Source: Oceanobacillus arenosus (GTDB lineage Bacteria; Bacillota; Bacilli; Bacillales; Amphibacillaceae). Taken from it: 64,000 bases of DNA. Positions 18,999-27,800 of this stretch are shown here, piece by piece (the first letter of the stretch is position 1; every line of letters starts with the position of its first letter). Made by a program: the position numbers and the translations under genes. The notes under the pieces were generated by a model. It was not told the origin of the DNA and made no database searches. It saw nothing but the letters and a program-made list of their open reading frames with translations. The stretch lies in contig NZ_PIOC01000002.1 of assembly GCF_003369575.1 (NCBI RefSeq), forward strand, positions 44,928 to 108,927. The letters are read 5' to 3'.

Positions 18999-19268
18999 GT
19001 AAAATAATTCCCCTCTTACTATAAGTATGTAAATGCATGGATAAAATTACCTAGTATTTTTAGTATCTACTTAAAATAGGGAAAATACAAGCTGGAATGA
19101 AAGGTAATCATCCTATAAATAGCATTAAATTTTCGGTCTAATTGATTGGAAGTTATTCGAACCAAATGACCATTATCCTTTTCCAATGCAGTTCCGTTGA
19201 AAAAGTATTGACCTAGAGTTAACTCCATCGTTTATTGTTAAGGCAATAAAAAGACAGGGGTGAAGAAG

Positions 19269-19586
19269 TTGGTATTAGTTGTTTATGTTATTATTGCTAT
19301 GTATGCGTTATTAACAATTATTGCAGGTGTCAGTCAATTGATTGCAAAAACGTTCCACGTGAATCATTTCATCTTTATTGTCCTATCCATTATGATGCTT
19401 GCTTCGCTGTTTATTCACGATAAGCAGTTAATGATCATTGGATTGATCATTATATTCATCGGTATGCACATCGTTGCGATTATCGAAGGGTTTGTAATGA
19501 ATGGGGAGCTAGCATATAGTCATCATATTGTAAGATTTATTGTCCATATAATAATCATAGTAATGGTCCTTCTATTTATTAAGTAA
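19269..19586 (+). CDS. Small membrane protein, function unknown
   Basis: This is about 105 residues from a TTG at 19269 positioned 7 nt after AGGGGTG; a GTG at 19260 lies inside that site. It has three or four hydrophobic helices and ends VMVLLFIK. I do not recognise the family. It stands alone after the divergent AI-2E-family gene. Confidence 0.6.
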   Translation: MVLVVYVIIAMYALLTIIAGVSQLIAKTFHVNHFIFIVLSIMMLASLFIHDKQLMIIGLIIIFIGMHIVAIIEGFVMNGELAYSHHIVRFIVHIIIIVMVLLFIK

Positions 19587-19612
19587 AGTGGTGATAAGAT
19601 GAAAATAGGCGA

Positions 19613-19813
19613 ATGTTTCATCTTGCGGAAAATGTCGAGAAGGATCAAAAATTGAATAAGGAAGCGTTGAACCGTTTAATGGAATTAAAAGACATGTTTT
19701 CGAAAAAATACGAAGAAATGTTAAAAAGAGAACGGGAAATTATGGAGATTAAAGCCGTTCTAGAGAGAGCAAATAGCAAAATTGAGTATTTAAATCTTCG
19801 AAATAGGAAGTAG
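19613..19813 (+). CDS. Small coiled-coil hypothetical protein
   Basis: This is a 66-residue charged helical protein with strong heptad character (KDMFSKKYEEMLKREREI). It begins 27 nt after the small membrane protein. No good ribosome site lies before its ATG. A GTGGTG site at 19589-19594 instead serves an ATG at 19599 in another frame that stops after 18 codons, so the real start or a frameshift is unresolved. Confidence 0.4.
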   Translation: MFHLAENVEKDQKLNKEALNRLMELKDMFSKKYEEMLKREREIMEIKAVLERANSKIEYLNLRNRK

Positions 19814-19851
19814 GCAACGGAATGTTTCTATGAAAATGCAGGTGGATATAA

Positions 19852-20049
19852 ATGGATTTTCTAATTTGGATTACAATATTTATCCCGAATTAACTGTCTG
19901 TAAGACCCCCACTTCATGAAGTATCACTTTATCGTTATTTTCATTTCAACGAGTATGATAGAAAAAAGCTTAAAGTCCATCATCAAACAAAATGAGCGCA
20001 TATGATTGAATTATTGGTAGAGATTAAAGAATCTAAGAAAAAGCAATGA
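19852..20049 (+). pseudogene. Degenerate small membrane/coiled-coil gene remnant
   Basis: One frame from ATG 19852 reads MDFLIWITIFIPN then stops; it resumes with HEVSLYRYFHFNEYDRK, stops again, and ends MIELLVEIKESKKKQ before TGA. Another frame over the middle reads SLKSIIKQNERI, which would join naturally to IELLVEIKE through a 1-nt shift. This looks like a decayed short protein with an N-terminal helix and C-terminal coiled coil. It could also be chance. Confidence 0.35.
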
Positions 20050-20128
20050 GAAAATAAGTTAAGCACCTTTAGTTCAATACATACTCCAGAAAATACGTGG
20101 CAGACTAAGGCCCATGGAGGTGTATCTA

Positions 20129-20284
20129 ATGGCTGAGGATGCTAAGAATAAAGTAACTGGGAATGTTAGTGATAAGCAAGCGGTACGAAAGAATTTATCA
20201 AAGGAATTTGATCATGAATTTGCAAATGAACCATTAACACCTGAAGAGCGATATAATAATAAAAAAACAAAGAAGCGACAGTGA
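20129..20284 (+). CDS. sspO: Small acid-soluble spore protein SspO-like
   Basis: This 51-residue protein has a second half FDHEFANEPLTPEERYNNKK that closely matches the C-terminus of Bacillus SspO (CotK), a minor spore-core protein. The N-terminus is less similar. ATGGAGG precedes the ATG and a terminator follows. SspO genes are transcribed in the forespore; I did not identify a sigma-G promoter with confidence. Confidence 0.8.
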   Translation: MAEDAKNKVTGNVSDKQAVRKNLSKEFDHEFANEPLTPEERYNNKKTKKRQ

Positions 20285-20294
20285 GCCTATTAAC

Positions 20295-20325
20295 TATCCC
20301 CCATTAACAATGTTGATGGGGGATA
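20295..20325 (+). terminator. Terminator after sspO
   Basis: TATCCCCCAT pairs with ATGGGGGATA around an 11-nt loop, followed by TGTATTTCT. Confidence 0.75.
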
Positions 20326-20358
20326 TGTATTTCTAAGTGATAATTAAAATAAAGTGCC

Positions 20359-21543
20359 TCATACATCATAAATCGAAAGGAAATACTCATATCCAGTATA
20401 ATCGATTTTATTTACATCGAAGAAATTCTTAATCACAAAAGCAGCTCCACCTAATGCACAGGAGTATTCCCCTAGTCGTGATGCTCTAATATCTCGATAA
20501 TTATTAATTTTTGATTTCAGCTTATGTTCAATTTCTGTAATGAACGGTGAGTTTCCATTGATGATGGTACCATTAAGAATGATCTTTTCTGGGTTAAAGA
20601 TATTGATGATATTATTGATGCCAACTGCAAGGTAATCAAGGTAGGAATCGATTATTTGTGCTGCGCCTTCTCCGTCATGCAATGCGTCCAGGATCTCTTG
20701 CTCGGAAGCGGCTGGACGGTCCTTTTCCAGAGCATTCATCAGTGCCCGCTCAGAGGCATATAATTCCCAGCACCCTGTATTACCACAGGAACATGGCAAG
20801 CCTTTGGATTCAACGACCATATGCCCTATTTCACCAGCAAATCCTTGATAGCCGCGATAGATTTTATTCTCATTCATGATGCCGAGACCAATCCCTGAAT
20901 ATAATGTAATACAAAATAGATCTGGGATTGCTTCATCAAATACTTGCTCCGCGAAAACACTTAAGTTTGCATTGTTATCAACATAGACGGTTGTCTGTAA
21001 TGCCGCTTCAAGTCGATCCTTAATGTTAATATTGGACCATCTCTGTTTTGGTGTGAAAATAATTTCCTCTTTAGCGTTAACAATGCCATGGATTCCTACG
21101 CATATACCAGCAAGCCCATTCGGCTGATAGTTCTTCGCGAATTTCTTAATCAATGGTGTGACCGTTTCAATTAATTGATCGACGGCACACTCTAGGTCAG
21201 CATCTTCAAGCGCTACACGTACACTGTGAAATGCCTCGCCCTTTAAATCCATAAAGATAATATTGATATAGTCCTCGACGATATCAATCCCAATACTGAA
21301 TGCCCCATTTGCATTCAACTCAAGAAGAATCGGCTTTCTTCCACGAGTAACAGATTCACCCTCTTTTTTCTCTATGACTATTTTCTCTGCAATTAGCTCA
21401 CTTACTTGGGCAGAAACGGTCGCCTTATTCAATCCAGTAATCCGGGCTAAATCACTTCTAGATAAGGATCTGCTTTTAATAATTTCCTCTATCAATATCC
21501 TTCGATTCAATTGTTTTATATAGTTTGCATCGCCAGTGTTCAT
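20359..21543 (-). CDS. ROK-family transcriptional repressor (XylR-like), copy 1
   Basis: This 394-residue protein has an N-terminal winged helix-turn-helix (LSRSDLARITGLNKATVSAQVSEL, about 26-49) followed by the ROK sugar-kinase-like domain with zinc motif CSCGNTGCWE. XylR/NagC-type ROK proteins bind a sugar or sugar-phosphate effector and repress catabolic genes. It is divergent from uxaC, whose promoter region has two matching operators, and is paralogous to the second ROK gene at 24958-26148. Confidence 0.92.
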   Translation of the reverse strand: MNTGDANYIKQLNRRILIEEIIKSRSLSRSDLARITGLNKATVSAQVSELIAEKIVIEKKEGESVTRGRKPILLELNANGAFSIGIDIVEDYINIIFMDLKGEAFHSVRVALEDADLECAVDQLIETVTPLIKKFAKNYQPNGLAGICVGIHGIVNAKEEIIFTPKQRWSNINIKDRLEAALQTTVYVDNNANLSVFAEQVFDEAIPDLFCITLYSGIGLGIMNENKIYRGYQGFAGEIGHMVVESKGLPCSCGNTGCWELYASERALMNALEKDRPAASEQEILDALHDGEGAAQIIDSYLDYLAVGINNIINIFNPEKIILNGTIINGNSPFITEIEHKLKSKINNYRDIRASRLGEYSCALGGAAFVIKNFFDVNKIDYTGYEYFLSIYDV

Positions 21544-21573
21544 AAATATCCCTCACAATTTTTAGAAAACTTC

Positions 21574-21588
21574 GGTTTAACCTAAACC
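21574..21588. promoter_or_regulatory. Inverted repeat in the 5' region of ROK repressor 1
   Basis: GGTTTA-ACC-TAAACC is a perfect palindromic pair 31 bp upstream of the repressor start. It differs from the AGTTTGTT-type operators elsewhere. It may be an autoregulatory site. Confidence 0.35.
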
Positions 21589-21649
21589 TTGGGCAAAAGC
21601 CTTAGTCGCACTTATCTACAAAAAAAATTGAAAAAAGTACGATTTCCTC

Positions 21650-21717
21650 TTGAAAAATAAAACGTTTACATATATGATATTACTATACAGTAAATAGTTT
21701 GTTTAGTAAACAAATAA
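21650..21717 (+). promoter_or_regulatory. uxaC promoter with cre-like site and ROK operator
   Basis: TTGAAA (21650-21655) and TATGAT (21673-21678) are 17 bp apart. The spacer contains the cre-like AAAACGTTTACA. The operator TAGTTTGTTTAGTAAACAAA follows at 21695-21714. CcpA and the ROK repressor would both block this promoter. The same layout recurs nine more times in the window. Confidence 0.8.
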
Positions 21718-21753
21718 TTAATTTCATAATGAATGCATTATATGGGATAATAT

Positions 21754-21770
21754 AGTTTGTGAACAAATTA
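21754..21770 (+). promoter_or_regulatory. Second ROK operator upstream of uxaC (compact form)
   Basis: AGTTTGTGAACAAATTA carries the same half sites as the main operator but with about 4 bp less between them. It lies between the promoter and the uxaC start and could permit looping or a different repressor. Confidence 0.5.
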
Positions 21771-21801
21771 TTTCATATTAAATAGGGAGAGGTTGATTAA
21801 A

Positions 21802-23199
21802 GTGAAAACTTTTATTACAGACGATTTTCTACTTTACAATGAAACAGCAAAAGAACTCTTTCACAACACAGCAAAGAAATTACCGATTTTAGATTATCAT
21901 AATCATTTGAATCAATATGAGATCTTAGAGGATAAGAACTATTCGAATTTAGCGGAAGTATGGCTAGGTGGAGACCATTATAAATGGCGCGGCATGAGAG
22001 CAAATGGAATTAGCGAGGATTATATTACCGGAAATAAGAGTGATTACGAGAAATTCCTTGCATGGGCTAAGACAGTTCCTAACACGCTGGGAAATCCATT
22101 ATATCATTGGACACACTTAGAATTGCTTCGTTATTTCGATATCGATGAGCTTCTAAATGAGAAGTCAGCTCCAGCAATTTGGGAAGCGGCAAATGCGAAG
22201 TTAGCAACACCCGAATTATCAACAAGAGCATTATTAAAAAATAAAAATGTTGAATTTGTCGGCACAACCGATGACCCAACAGATGATTTAGAAGGACATA
22301 AAGCATTGGCTAAGGAAGATTTCTCTATCACTGTTTCTCCTTCATTCCGTCCGGACAAAGGTTTAGCAATCGAAAATGATGATTTTCTAGCCTGGGTTGA
22401 GAAGCTTGAACAAGCAACAAATACTTCTGTTAAGAGCTATGAAGCATTCCTTAATGGATTAGCAAGCCGTGTGGACTACTTTGATGAGCATGGCTGCCGC
22501 AGCTCGGATCATGGAATCAATGTTATTTTCTATGAAGCAGCATCGAAGGAAGAAGTATCTGCTATTTTCCAAAAACGTCTAAACAATGAAGCATTATCTG
22601 CGAAGGAAATTGAACAATTTAAAACCTATACAATGGTAACGCTTGGCGAATTGTATGCAGATAAAGGCTGGGTAATGCAGTTCCACATCAATCCATTACG
22701 TAATAACAGTACACGTATGTTCAGAAAAATTGGCCCAGATGCTGGCTTTGACTCCATTGGCGATAATTTACTTGCAAGTAAGCTTTCAAGTCTTTTAGAT
22801 GCAATGGATATTAATGATAAGCTTCCAAAAACGATTCTTTACAGCTTAAATGCAAGAGATAATGATATTCTTGCTGCAATGGCTGGTAATTTCCAAACAG
22901 ATGAAATTCCTGGTAAAGTCCAATTTGGAACAGCATGGTGGTTTAATGATACAATCGACGGTATGGAAGACCAAATGAAGACGTTAGCGAATATGGGACT
23001 TATAAGCAACTTTGTCGGAATGCTAACAGACTCCAGAAGCTTCCTTTCCTTCCCAAGACATGAGTATTTCCGAAGAATTCTTTGTAATTTATTAGGTTCA
23101 TGGGTTGAACAAGGAAAAGCACCGAAGGATATGGAATTATTGGAAACATATGTAAGAAATATTTGCTACGACAATGCAAAACGTTTCTTCTCAATTTAG
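21802..23199 (+). CDS. uxaC: Uronate isomerase (glucuronate/galacturonate isomerase)
   Basis: This 465-residue protein starts at the GTG at 21802, chosen because GAGAGG lies 9 nt upstream; TTG 21793 abuts it. The metal motif LDYHNHL (H33, H35) and blocks AWAKTVPNTLGNPLYHWTHL, FRPDKGL and MLTDSRSFLSFPRHEYFRR match UxaC of B. subtilis. It converts D-glucuronate to D-fructuronate, the first cytoplasmic step of hexuronate use. It is under a cre/ROK-controlled promoter and followed by gndA. Confidence 0.96.
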   Translation: MKTFITDDFLLYNETAKELFHNTAKKLPILDYHNHLNQYEILEDKNYSNLAEVWLGGDHYKWRGMRANGISEDYITGNKSDYEKFLAWAKTVPNTLGNPLYHWTHLELLRYFDIDELLNEKSAPAIWEAANAKLATPELSTRALLKNKNVEFVGTTDDPTDDLEGHKALAKEDFSITVSPSFRPDKGLAIENDDFLAWVEKLEQATNTSVKSYEAFLNGLASRVDYFDEHGCRSSDHGINVIFYEAASKEEVSAIFQKRLNNEALSAKEIEQFKTYTMVTLGELYADKGWVMQFHINPLRNNSTRMFRKIGPDAGFDSIGDNLLASKLSSLLDAMDINDKLPKTILYSLNARDNDILAAMAGNFQTDEIPGKVQFGTAWWFNDTIDGMEDQMKTLANMGLISNFVGMLTDSRSFLSFPRHEYFRRILCNLLGSWVEQGKAPKDMELLETYVRNICYDNAKRFFSI

Positions 23200-23233
23200 T
23201 AGTTAAGAAAGTACAGTAGCCTTAGTTTTCTAA
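23200..23233. repeat. Dispersed repeat family 2, internally deleted copy
   Basis: TAGTTAAGAAAGTA is joined to CCTTAGTTTTCTAA. These are exactly the two ends of the fuller copy at 57450-57537, with the middle missing. Confidence 0.6.
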
Positions 23234-23259
23234 AAAGATAGTAAAAAATTGTAGGAAGT

Positions 23260-23288
23260 TTTAACTTCTAGTCGATTTTAGGTATAAT
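23260..23288 (+). promoter_or_regulatory. Candidate gndA promoter
   Basis: TATAAT at 23283-23288 with a weak TTTAAC 17 bp upstream (23260-23265). No cre or ROK operator is seen here, unlike the neighbouring units, so gndA may be constitutive. Confidence 0.4.
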
Positions 23289-23338
23289 AAAATTAGCTAG
23301 TCTTAAATAAAGTTACTAAGCAAAGGATGAATTAAACA

Positions 23339-24748
23339 ATGGCAGAACAACAAATTGGTGTTATTGGTTTAGCAGTAATGGGAAAAAACTTAGCGTTAAA
23401 CATTGAGAGCAGAGGATATTCTGTAGCAGTATTTAACCGCTCATACGATAAAACAGAAGCATTCCTTGCTAACGAAGCAAAAGGAAAGAACTTTGTTGGT
23501 GGTAAGACTATTGAAGAATTTGTTAATTCTTTAGAAAAACCTCGTAAAATTTTGTTGATGGTTAAAGCTGGTGCGGCAACGGATGCAACGATTGAATCAT
23601 TACAACCATACCTTGAAAAAGGCGATATCCTAATCGATGGTGGTAATACATTATTCGAAGATACAATCCGTCGTAATAAAATGTTAGATGAAACTGGTAT
23701 TCACTTCATTGGAACAGGGGTTTCAGGTGGAGAAGAGGGCGCACTTAACGGACCTTCTATGATGCCTGGTGGACAAAAAGAAGCATATGAACTTGTGGCA
23801 CCAATCTTCGAAGCTATTTCAGCTAAGGTTGATGGTGAACCATGTGTGACATATATCGGACCAAACGGTGCAGGACATTTCGTTAAAATGGTGCACAATG
23901 GTATCGAATATGGCGATATGCAATTGATTTCTGAAGCATACTTCATCTTGAAGAATGTTCTTGGCATGGAAGCACCAGAGCTTCATGAAGTATTTACAGA
24001 ATGGAATAAAGGCGAACTAGACAGTTACCTAATTGAAATCACAGCTGACATCTTTACTAAAAAAGATGACGAAACAGGCAAACCGCTTGTTGATGTAATC
24101 ATGGATAAAGCTGGTCAAAAAGGTACTGGTAAATGGACAAGTAAAAACGCATTAGATTTAGGTGTTCCACTTCCATTGATTACGGAATCTGTATTTGCTC
24201 GCTTCATCTCTTCATTGAAGGACGAACGTGTTGCAGCAAGTAAAGTATTAAGCGGACCAAGTGTAACAAAACATGAAGGTAACCGTGAAGAGCTTGTAGA
24301 AGCAATCCGTAAAGCATTATATATGAGTAAAATTGTATCTTACGCACAAGGATTTGCACAAATGCGTGCAGCTTCAGAAGAAAACAACTGGGATCTTCAA
24401 TTCGGTGACATTGCTATGATCTGGCGTGGTGGATGTATTATCCGTGCTAACTTCCTGCAAAAAATTAAAGATGCATATGATCGTGAACCTGCTTTAGCTA
24501 ACTTGATGCTAGATCCTTACTTCAAGGAAATTGTTGAAGGATATCAATCAGCATTACGTGAAGTTGTTTCTGTAGCAATTAAACATGGTATTGCTGTACC
24601 AACATTTGCAAGTGCAATTGCATACTATGATAGCTATCGTTCTGAAGATTTATCAGCTAACTTAATTCAAGCACAACGTGACTACTTCGGTGCACACACT
24701 TACGAACGTAAAGACAAAGAAGGCGTATTCCACACGAACTGGTTCTAA
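23339..24748 (+). CDS. gndA: 6-phosphogluconate dehydrogenase, decarboxylating
   Basis: This 469-residue protein has the Rossmann motif [13 protein letters not shown] (about residues 7-19), the catalytic region [17 protein letters not shown], and C-terminal [14 protein letters not shown]. It is the full family length and probably NADP-dependent. It oxidises 6-phosphogluconate to ribulose-5-phosphate and CO2. Its position beside uxaC and near gntK suggests that sugar acids are drained through the pentose phosphate pathway. The ribosome site AAAGGATG is modest. Confidence 0.96.
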   Translation: MAEQQIGVIGLAVMGKNLALNIESRGYSVAVFNRSYDKTEAFLANEAKGKNFVGGKTIEEFVNSLEKPRKILLMVKAGAATDATIESLQPYLEKGDILIDGGNTLFEDTIRRNKMLDETGIHFIGTGVSGGEEGALNGPSMMPGGQKEAYELVAPIFEAISAKVDGEPCVTYIGPNGAGHFVKMVHNGIEYGDMQLISEAYFILKNVLGMEAPELHEVFTEWNKGELDSYLIEITADIFTKKDDETGKPLVDVIMDKAGQKGTGKWTSKNALDLGVPLPLITESVFARFISSLKDERVAASKVLSGPSVTKHEGNREELVEAIRKALYMSKIVSYAQGFAQMRAASEENNWDLQFGDIAMIWRGGCIIRANFLQKIKDAYDREPALANLMLDPYFKEIVEGYQSALREVVSVAIKHGIAVPTFASAIAYYDSYRSEDLSANLIQAQRDYFGAHTYERKDKEGVFHTNWF

Positions 24749-24752
24749 AACC

Positions 24753-24900
24753 AAAAGTGCAAGCACCCGTTTAGCGACGTACGGACTGGACTGAGCCGTA
24801 GGAGATAAAGGAAACACGGTGAGCGTAAGCGAATCGATGTTGACTTATCGTACGGAGGTGAGGGAAGTCTCGCTAGTCGCTGGGTGCTGGAGCTGGACTA
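24753..24900 (+). repeat. Dispersed repeat family 1, copy B (short form)
   Basis: This is 148 bp running AAAAGTGCAAGCACCCGTTT, GTACGGACTGGACTGAGC, GAGATAAAGGAAACACGG, TTGACTTATCGTACGG, GAAGTCTCGCTAGTCGCTGG. It begins 4 nt after the gndA stop. It shares ordered blocks with copies A and C, and is distinctly richer in G+C than its surroundings. Confidence 0.85.
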
Positions 24901-24909
24901 AATTAATAA

Positions 24910-24939
24910 GAACGCTACTTGCTAATTAAAGTAGCGTTC
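24910..24939. terminator. Terminator between gndA and ROK repressor 2
   Basis: GAACGCTACTT (24910-24920) pairs with AAGTAGCGTTC (24929-24939). It is AT-rich on both sides and probably serves both converging genes. Confidence 0.65.
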
Positions 24940-24957
24940 CCATTAATTAATTCTATT

Positions 24958-26148
24958 TTACGCAAGGTTTTTAGCTAAAGGTTCTTCATGCAGTGTGAAG
25001 GTTAGCTCTGGAACTTCCAGAAAGCGCTGGATTAGTAGTGCACAAGCACCAAGGACACAAGCGTTATCACTCAGATCGGATAATACAATTTCCCGATAGG
25101 TGCTTACAGATGACTTTAAGTGACTTGTTATTTCCACAACTGCGTTCGGATATAGCGCTAAGATTTGGCTGTTAATGACGATTGTTTCTGGATTATATAA
25201 GTTAATGATATTGTTTAAGCCAATAGCCAAGTTTTTGTTGAATTGTCTCATCTTTTCTAATGCAATAGGATCTTGATTTTTAAGCAAAGTTTTCATGTCG
25301 TTAATCGTTAAGCTTTTCTTGTTATACTCTAGTGCCAAAGCTTCTAATAGGCTTGTTTCTGAGGAGTATCCCTCCCAGCAGCCGTGGTTTCCACATTTAC
25401 ATGGCTTACCATCTGGAGCAATAATCATATGCCCCATTTCGCCTGCGTATCCGTGGTATCCTTTATGAAGCTTACCATCAATCATAATTCCAGCACCAAT
25501 TCCAGAAGTTAAGATGACGGTAAGTAAGTTGTCGCTATGATGATATTTGTATACCTTCTCAGCATATGCCGATAGGTTTGCATTATTTTCAATGTAGATA
25601 TTGAGGTCCATTAATTCCCTTTTAAGATCGGATTTTAAATTCTTATGGCTCCATTGATATTTAGGAACAAAAAGAATACTTTCATCATTATTGACGGTTC
25701 CATGGACGCCAATCATGATACCGACTAACCCACAGTGATTATTGGAATATAGGCTAACATAGTGTTTAATATGAATAATTAGCAAGGTAACAATTTCATG
25801 ATAATCATTGGTCTCTGGATAAATTGTATCTGATTGAATCGGTTGTCCGTTTAATCCGGAAATGGTGAATTGTATACGCCTGAAGTCAAGATCGATACCT
25901 AATACGTACCCAGCTTTATTATTAATGGAAAGCATAATTGGTCTTCTGCCGACTGTATTATGTTCATGCTGCGTTTCATTAATTAATTCTTCTTTTAATA
26001 GATCTGCAACTTGAACAGAAATCGTTGCTTTGTTAAGACCAATGGTTTTTGATAAGTCTGCCCTTGAAATTAGGCCATGTTTAATGATGTTTTTTAAGAT
26101 GAGACTTCTATTTATTTTTTTAATATATGCACCATCACCTGTTACCAT
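24958..26148 (-). CDS. ROK-family transcriptional repressor (XylR-like), copy 2
   Basis: This 396-residue paralogue of the first ROK protein has an HTH ISRADLSKTIGLNKATISVQ and a zinc motif CKCGNHGCWEGY. An operator-like AGTTTG/ACAAAC-type sequence overlaps its upstream region, suggesting autoregulation. Two ROK repressors and about a dozen similar operators in one island imply overlapping or partitioned control. The effector is unknown. Confidence 0.92.
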   Translation of the reverse strand: MVTGDGAYIKKINRSLILKNIIKHGLISRADLSKTIGLNKATISVQVADLLKEELINETQHEHNTVGRRPIMLSINNKAGYVLGIDLDFRRIQFTISGLNGQPIQSDTIYPETNDYHEIVTLLIIHIKHYVSLYSNNHCGLVGIMIGVHGTVNNDESILFVPKYQWSHKNLKSDLKRELMDLNIYIENNANLSAYAEKVYKYHHSDNLLTVILTSGIGAGIMIDGKLHKGYHGYAGEMGHMIIAPDGKPCKCGNHGCWEGYSSETSLLEALALEYNKKSLTINDMKTLLKNQDPIALEKMRQFNKNLAIGLNNIINLYNPETIVINSQILALYPNAVVEITSHLKSSVSTYREIVLSDLSDNACVLGACALLIQRFLEVPELTFTLHEEPLAKNLA

Positions 26149-26203
26149 CGTTAGATCCCCCTATGTTTATAATTGGAGTAGTAGAAAGAAAGAATCTCAG
26201 TAC

Positions 26204-26264
26204 GTTTGTTTATATTTGTTTGTTATACAAAGTAATTCATCAAACCCCATTGAAAGGGTTTACA
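26204..26264. promoter_or_regulatory. ROK operator and cre-like site between ROK2 and mgsA
   Basis: TTTGTTTGTTATACAAAGT (26215-26233) resembles the island operator, preceded by another GTTTGTTTA at 26204. TGAAAGGGTTTACA (26251-26264) matches a cre site except for one central base. It could act on ROK2 (minus) or mgsA (plus). Confidence 0.5.
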
Positions 26265-26414
26265 TAAAATGAATAACAAAGCAATGCTGAAATTCCTAAA
26301 AACGTATACTTTCTAATGCCCTCGGTACTCCATATAACTATATTATAGCAAAAGATAGAAATTTAGGGGAAAATTCTTTATTTTTACATAATAATTATTC
26401 TAGGAGGTAGAAAA

Positions 26415-26816
26415 ATGAAAATTGCGTTGATTGCACATGATAAAAAAAAGGATAATATGGTTCGATTTACAGAAGCATATAAATTTGTTCTAGAAAAGCA
26501 TGAACTATTTGCTACAGGAACAACGGGACTAAGAATTTCTGAAAGCACAGGATTAAGTGTGAAACGATTTCAATCTGGTCCACTAGGTGGGGACCAACAA
26601 ATTGGTGCGATGGTCGCAGAGAATAACATGGATATGATTATCTTCTTTCGGGATCCGTTAACGGCACAACCGCATGAACCAGATGTATCAGCATTAATGC
26701 GATTAAGTGATGTATATGAAATACCACTAGCAACGAATATGGGGTCTGCAGAGTTATTTATTCGTTCATTGGATCGAGGAGATCTCGATTGGCGTGACAT
26801 TGTTCATGAGAAGTAA
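26415..26816 (+). CDS. mgsA: Methylglyoxal synthase
   Basis: This 133-residue protein starts [18 protein letters not shown]. It contains [21 protein letters not shown] and [17 protein letters not shown], the active-site blocks of MgsA. It converts dihydroxyacetone phosphate to methylglyoxal and phosphate, relieving triose-phosphate build-up. CTAGGAGG precedes the ATG. Its presence in a sugar-acid island suggests a safety valve when carbon influx is high. Confidence 0.95.
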   Translation: MKIALIAHDKKKDNMVRFTEAYKFVLEKHELFATGTTGLRISESTGLSVKRFQSGPLGGDQQIGAMVAENNMDMIIFFRDPLTAQPHEPDVSALMRLSDVYEIPLATNMGSAELFIRSLDRGDLDWRDIVHEK

Positions 26817-26860
26817 TTATCTTAATGTGCTTTTAATAAAGCACTCACAGATAATTACTT
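26810..26860 (+). terminator. Two-tier hairpin at the end of mgsA
   Basis: AAGTAATTATCT pairs with AGATAATTACTT, enclosing GTGCTTT-TAAT-AAAGCAC. It overlaps the mgsA stop codon. There is no strong U tail, so it may be an RNA-stability element as well as a terminator. Confidence 0.55.
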
Positions 26861-26946
26861 GGTGAATTTAGACAGTATGAAGCAATGACTTTTCTGATTC
26901 TTTGGTATAAACTAAAGATAGTTCCTAAATGAAAGGAATGGTCTAT

Positions 26947-27786
26947 TTGGATGAAACATTGCTTATAAACTATCGTGTTCACGGGAAATGGGCGGATATG
27001 GGCGACTATCATTCACATCAGGAATATGAAATCTACTTTTTCCATGGTGGCTCTTGCAGGTATTTGATCCGGAATCAAATTTATGATTTGGAACCGGGGG
27101 ATATCCTATTAATGGATGGAATGACACTCCATAAACCAAACGTTCCTCAAAATAGTGAATATGTTCGTAGTACGATTCACTTTTCACCACAATGGATTCA
27201 AGGAATGCTTCAAGAAATAGGCGGTATGCATTTATTAGATGTATTTAAAAAGCTGCATCATTGTTTAATCCGAACAAAGGAGAACGAGGAATCTAAGGCT
27301 TTGGAAAAGGTTATCCAGCGTATGTCAGATGTGAAGCGATCATCTAATAGCTTTGCAGAATTAGAAATGAAGGCGCTGTTATTACAAGTATTGATTATGG
27401 TAAATCAACTTGGACAAGTTGATTCAATGAAGTTACAAAGTAGCAAAATCGATAAAATGAAGCATGCAGAAGACATTGTTTCTTTTATCCAAACAAATTA
27501 TATGTATAAATTAACGATTGACTCCATTTCTGATGCTTTAAGCTTAAGTAAGTCTTATGTATCCCATGTTTTTAAGGAAATGACAGGGTTTACAGTAATG
27601 GAATATGTCATGGGCTACCGTCTAACCCAGGTGAAATTTTTACTTGAGATGGAGCCGGATAAAGCATTAAAGGATATCGCAAATGAATGTGGTTTTGAAA
27701 GCGTATCGCATTTTAGCCGTTATTTTCGAGAGAAGGTAGGCGTAACGGCGAGAGAGTATCGTAGTAAACGTCTAAAAATATATTAA
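26947..27786 (+). CDS. AraC-family transcriptional regulator with cupin sensor domain
   Basis: This is about 279 residues from a TTG at 26947, 9 nt after AAAGGA; an ATG at 26929 in frame lies upstream of that site. The N-terminal cupin has GDYHSHQEYEIYFFHGG (about residues 19-35). The C-terminal pair of helix-turn-helix motifs includes LSLSKSYVSHVFKEMTGF and IANECGFESVSHFSRYFREK. Such regulators sense sugars. It is 14 nt upstream of the Gfo/Idh genes, which it probably controls. Confidence 0.9.
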   Translation: MDETLLINYRVHGKWADMGDYHSHQEYEIYFFHGGSCRYLIRNQIYDLEPGDILLMDGMTLHKPNVPQNSEYVRSTIHFSPQWIQGMLQEIGGMHLLDVFKKLHHCLIRTKENEESKALEKVIQRMSDVKRSSNSFAELEMKALLLQVLIMVNQLGQVDSMKLQSSKIDKMKHAEDIVSFIQTNYMYKLTIDSISDALSLSKSYVSHVFKEMTGFTVMEYVMGYRLTQVKFLLEMEPDKALKDIANECGFESVSHFSRYFREKVGVTAREYRSKRLKIY

Positions 27787-27800
27787 GAGGAGAATGAGAA

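Noticed and set aside
19260..19268. GTG start of the small membrane protein
   Set aside because: The codon lies within the AGGGGTG ribosome site, which is properly spaced to TTG 19269.
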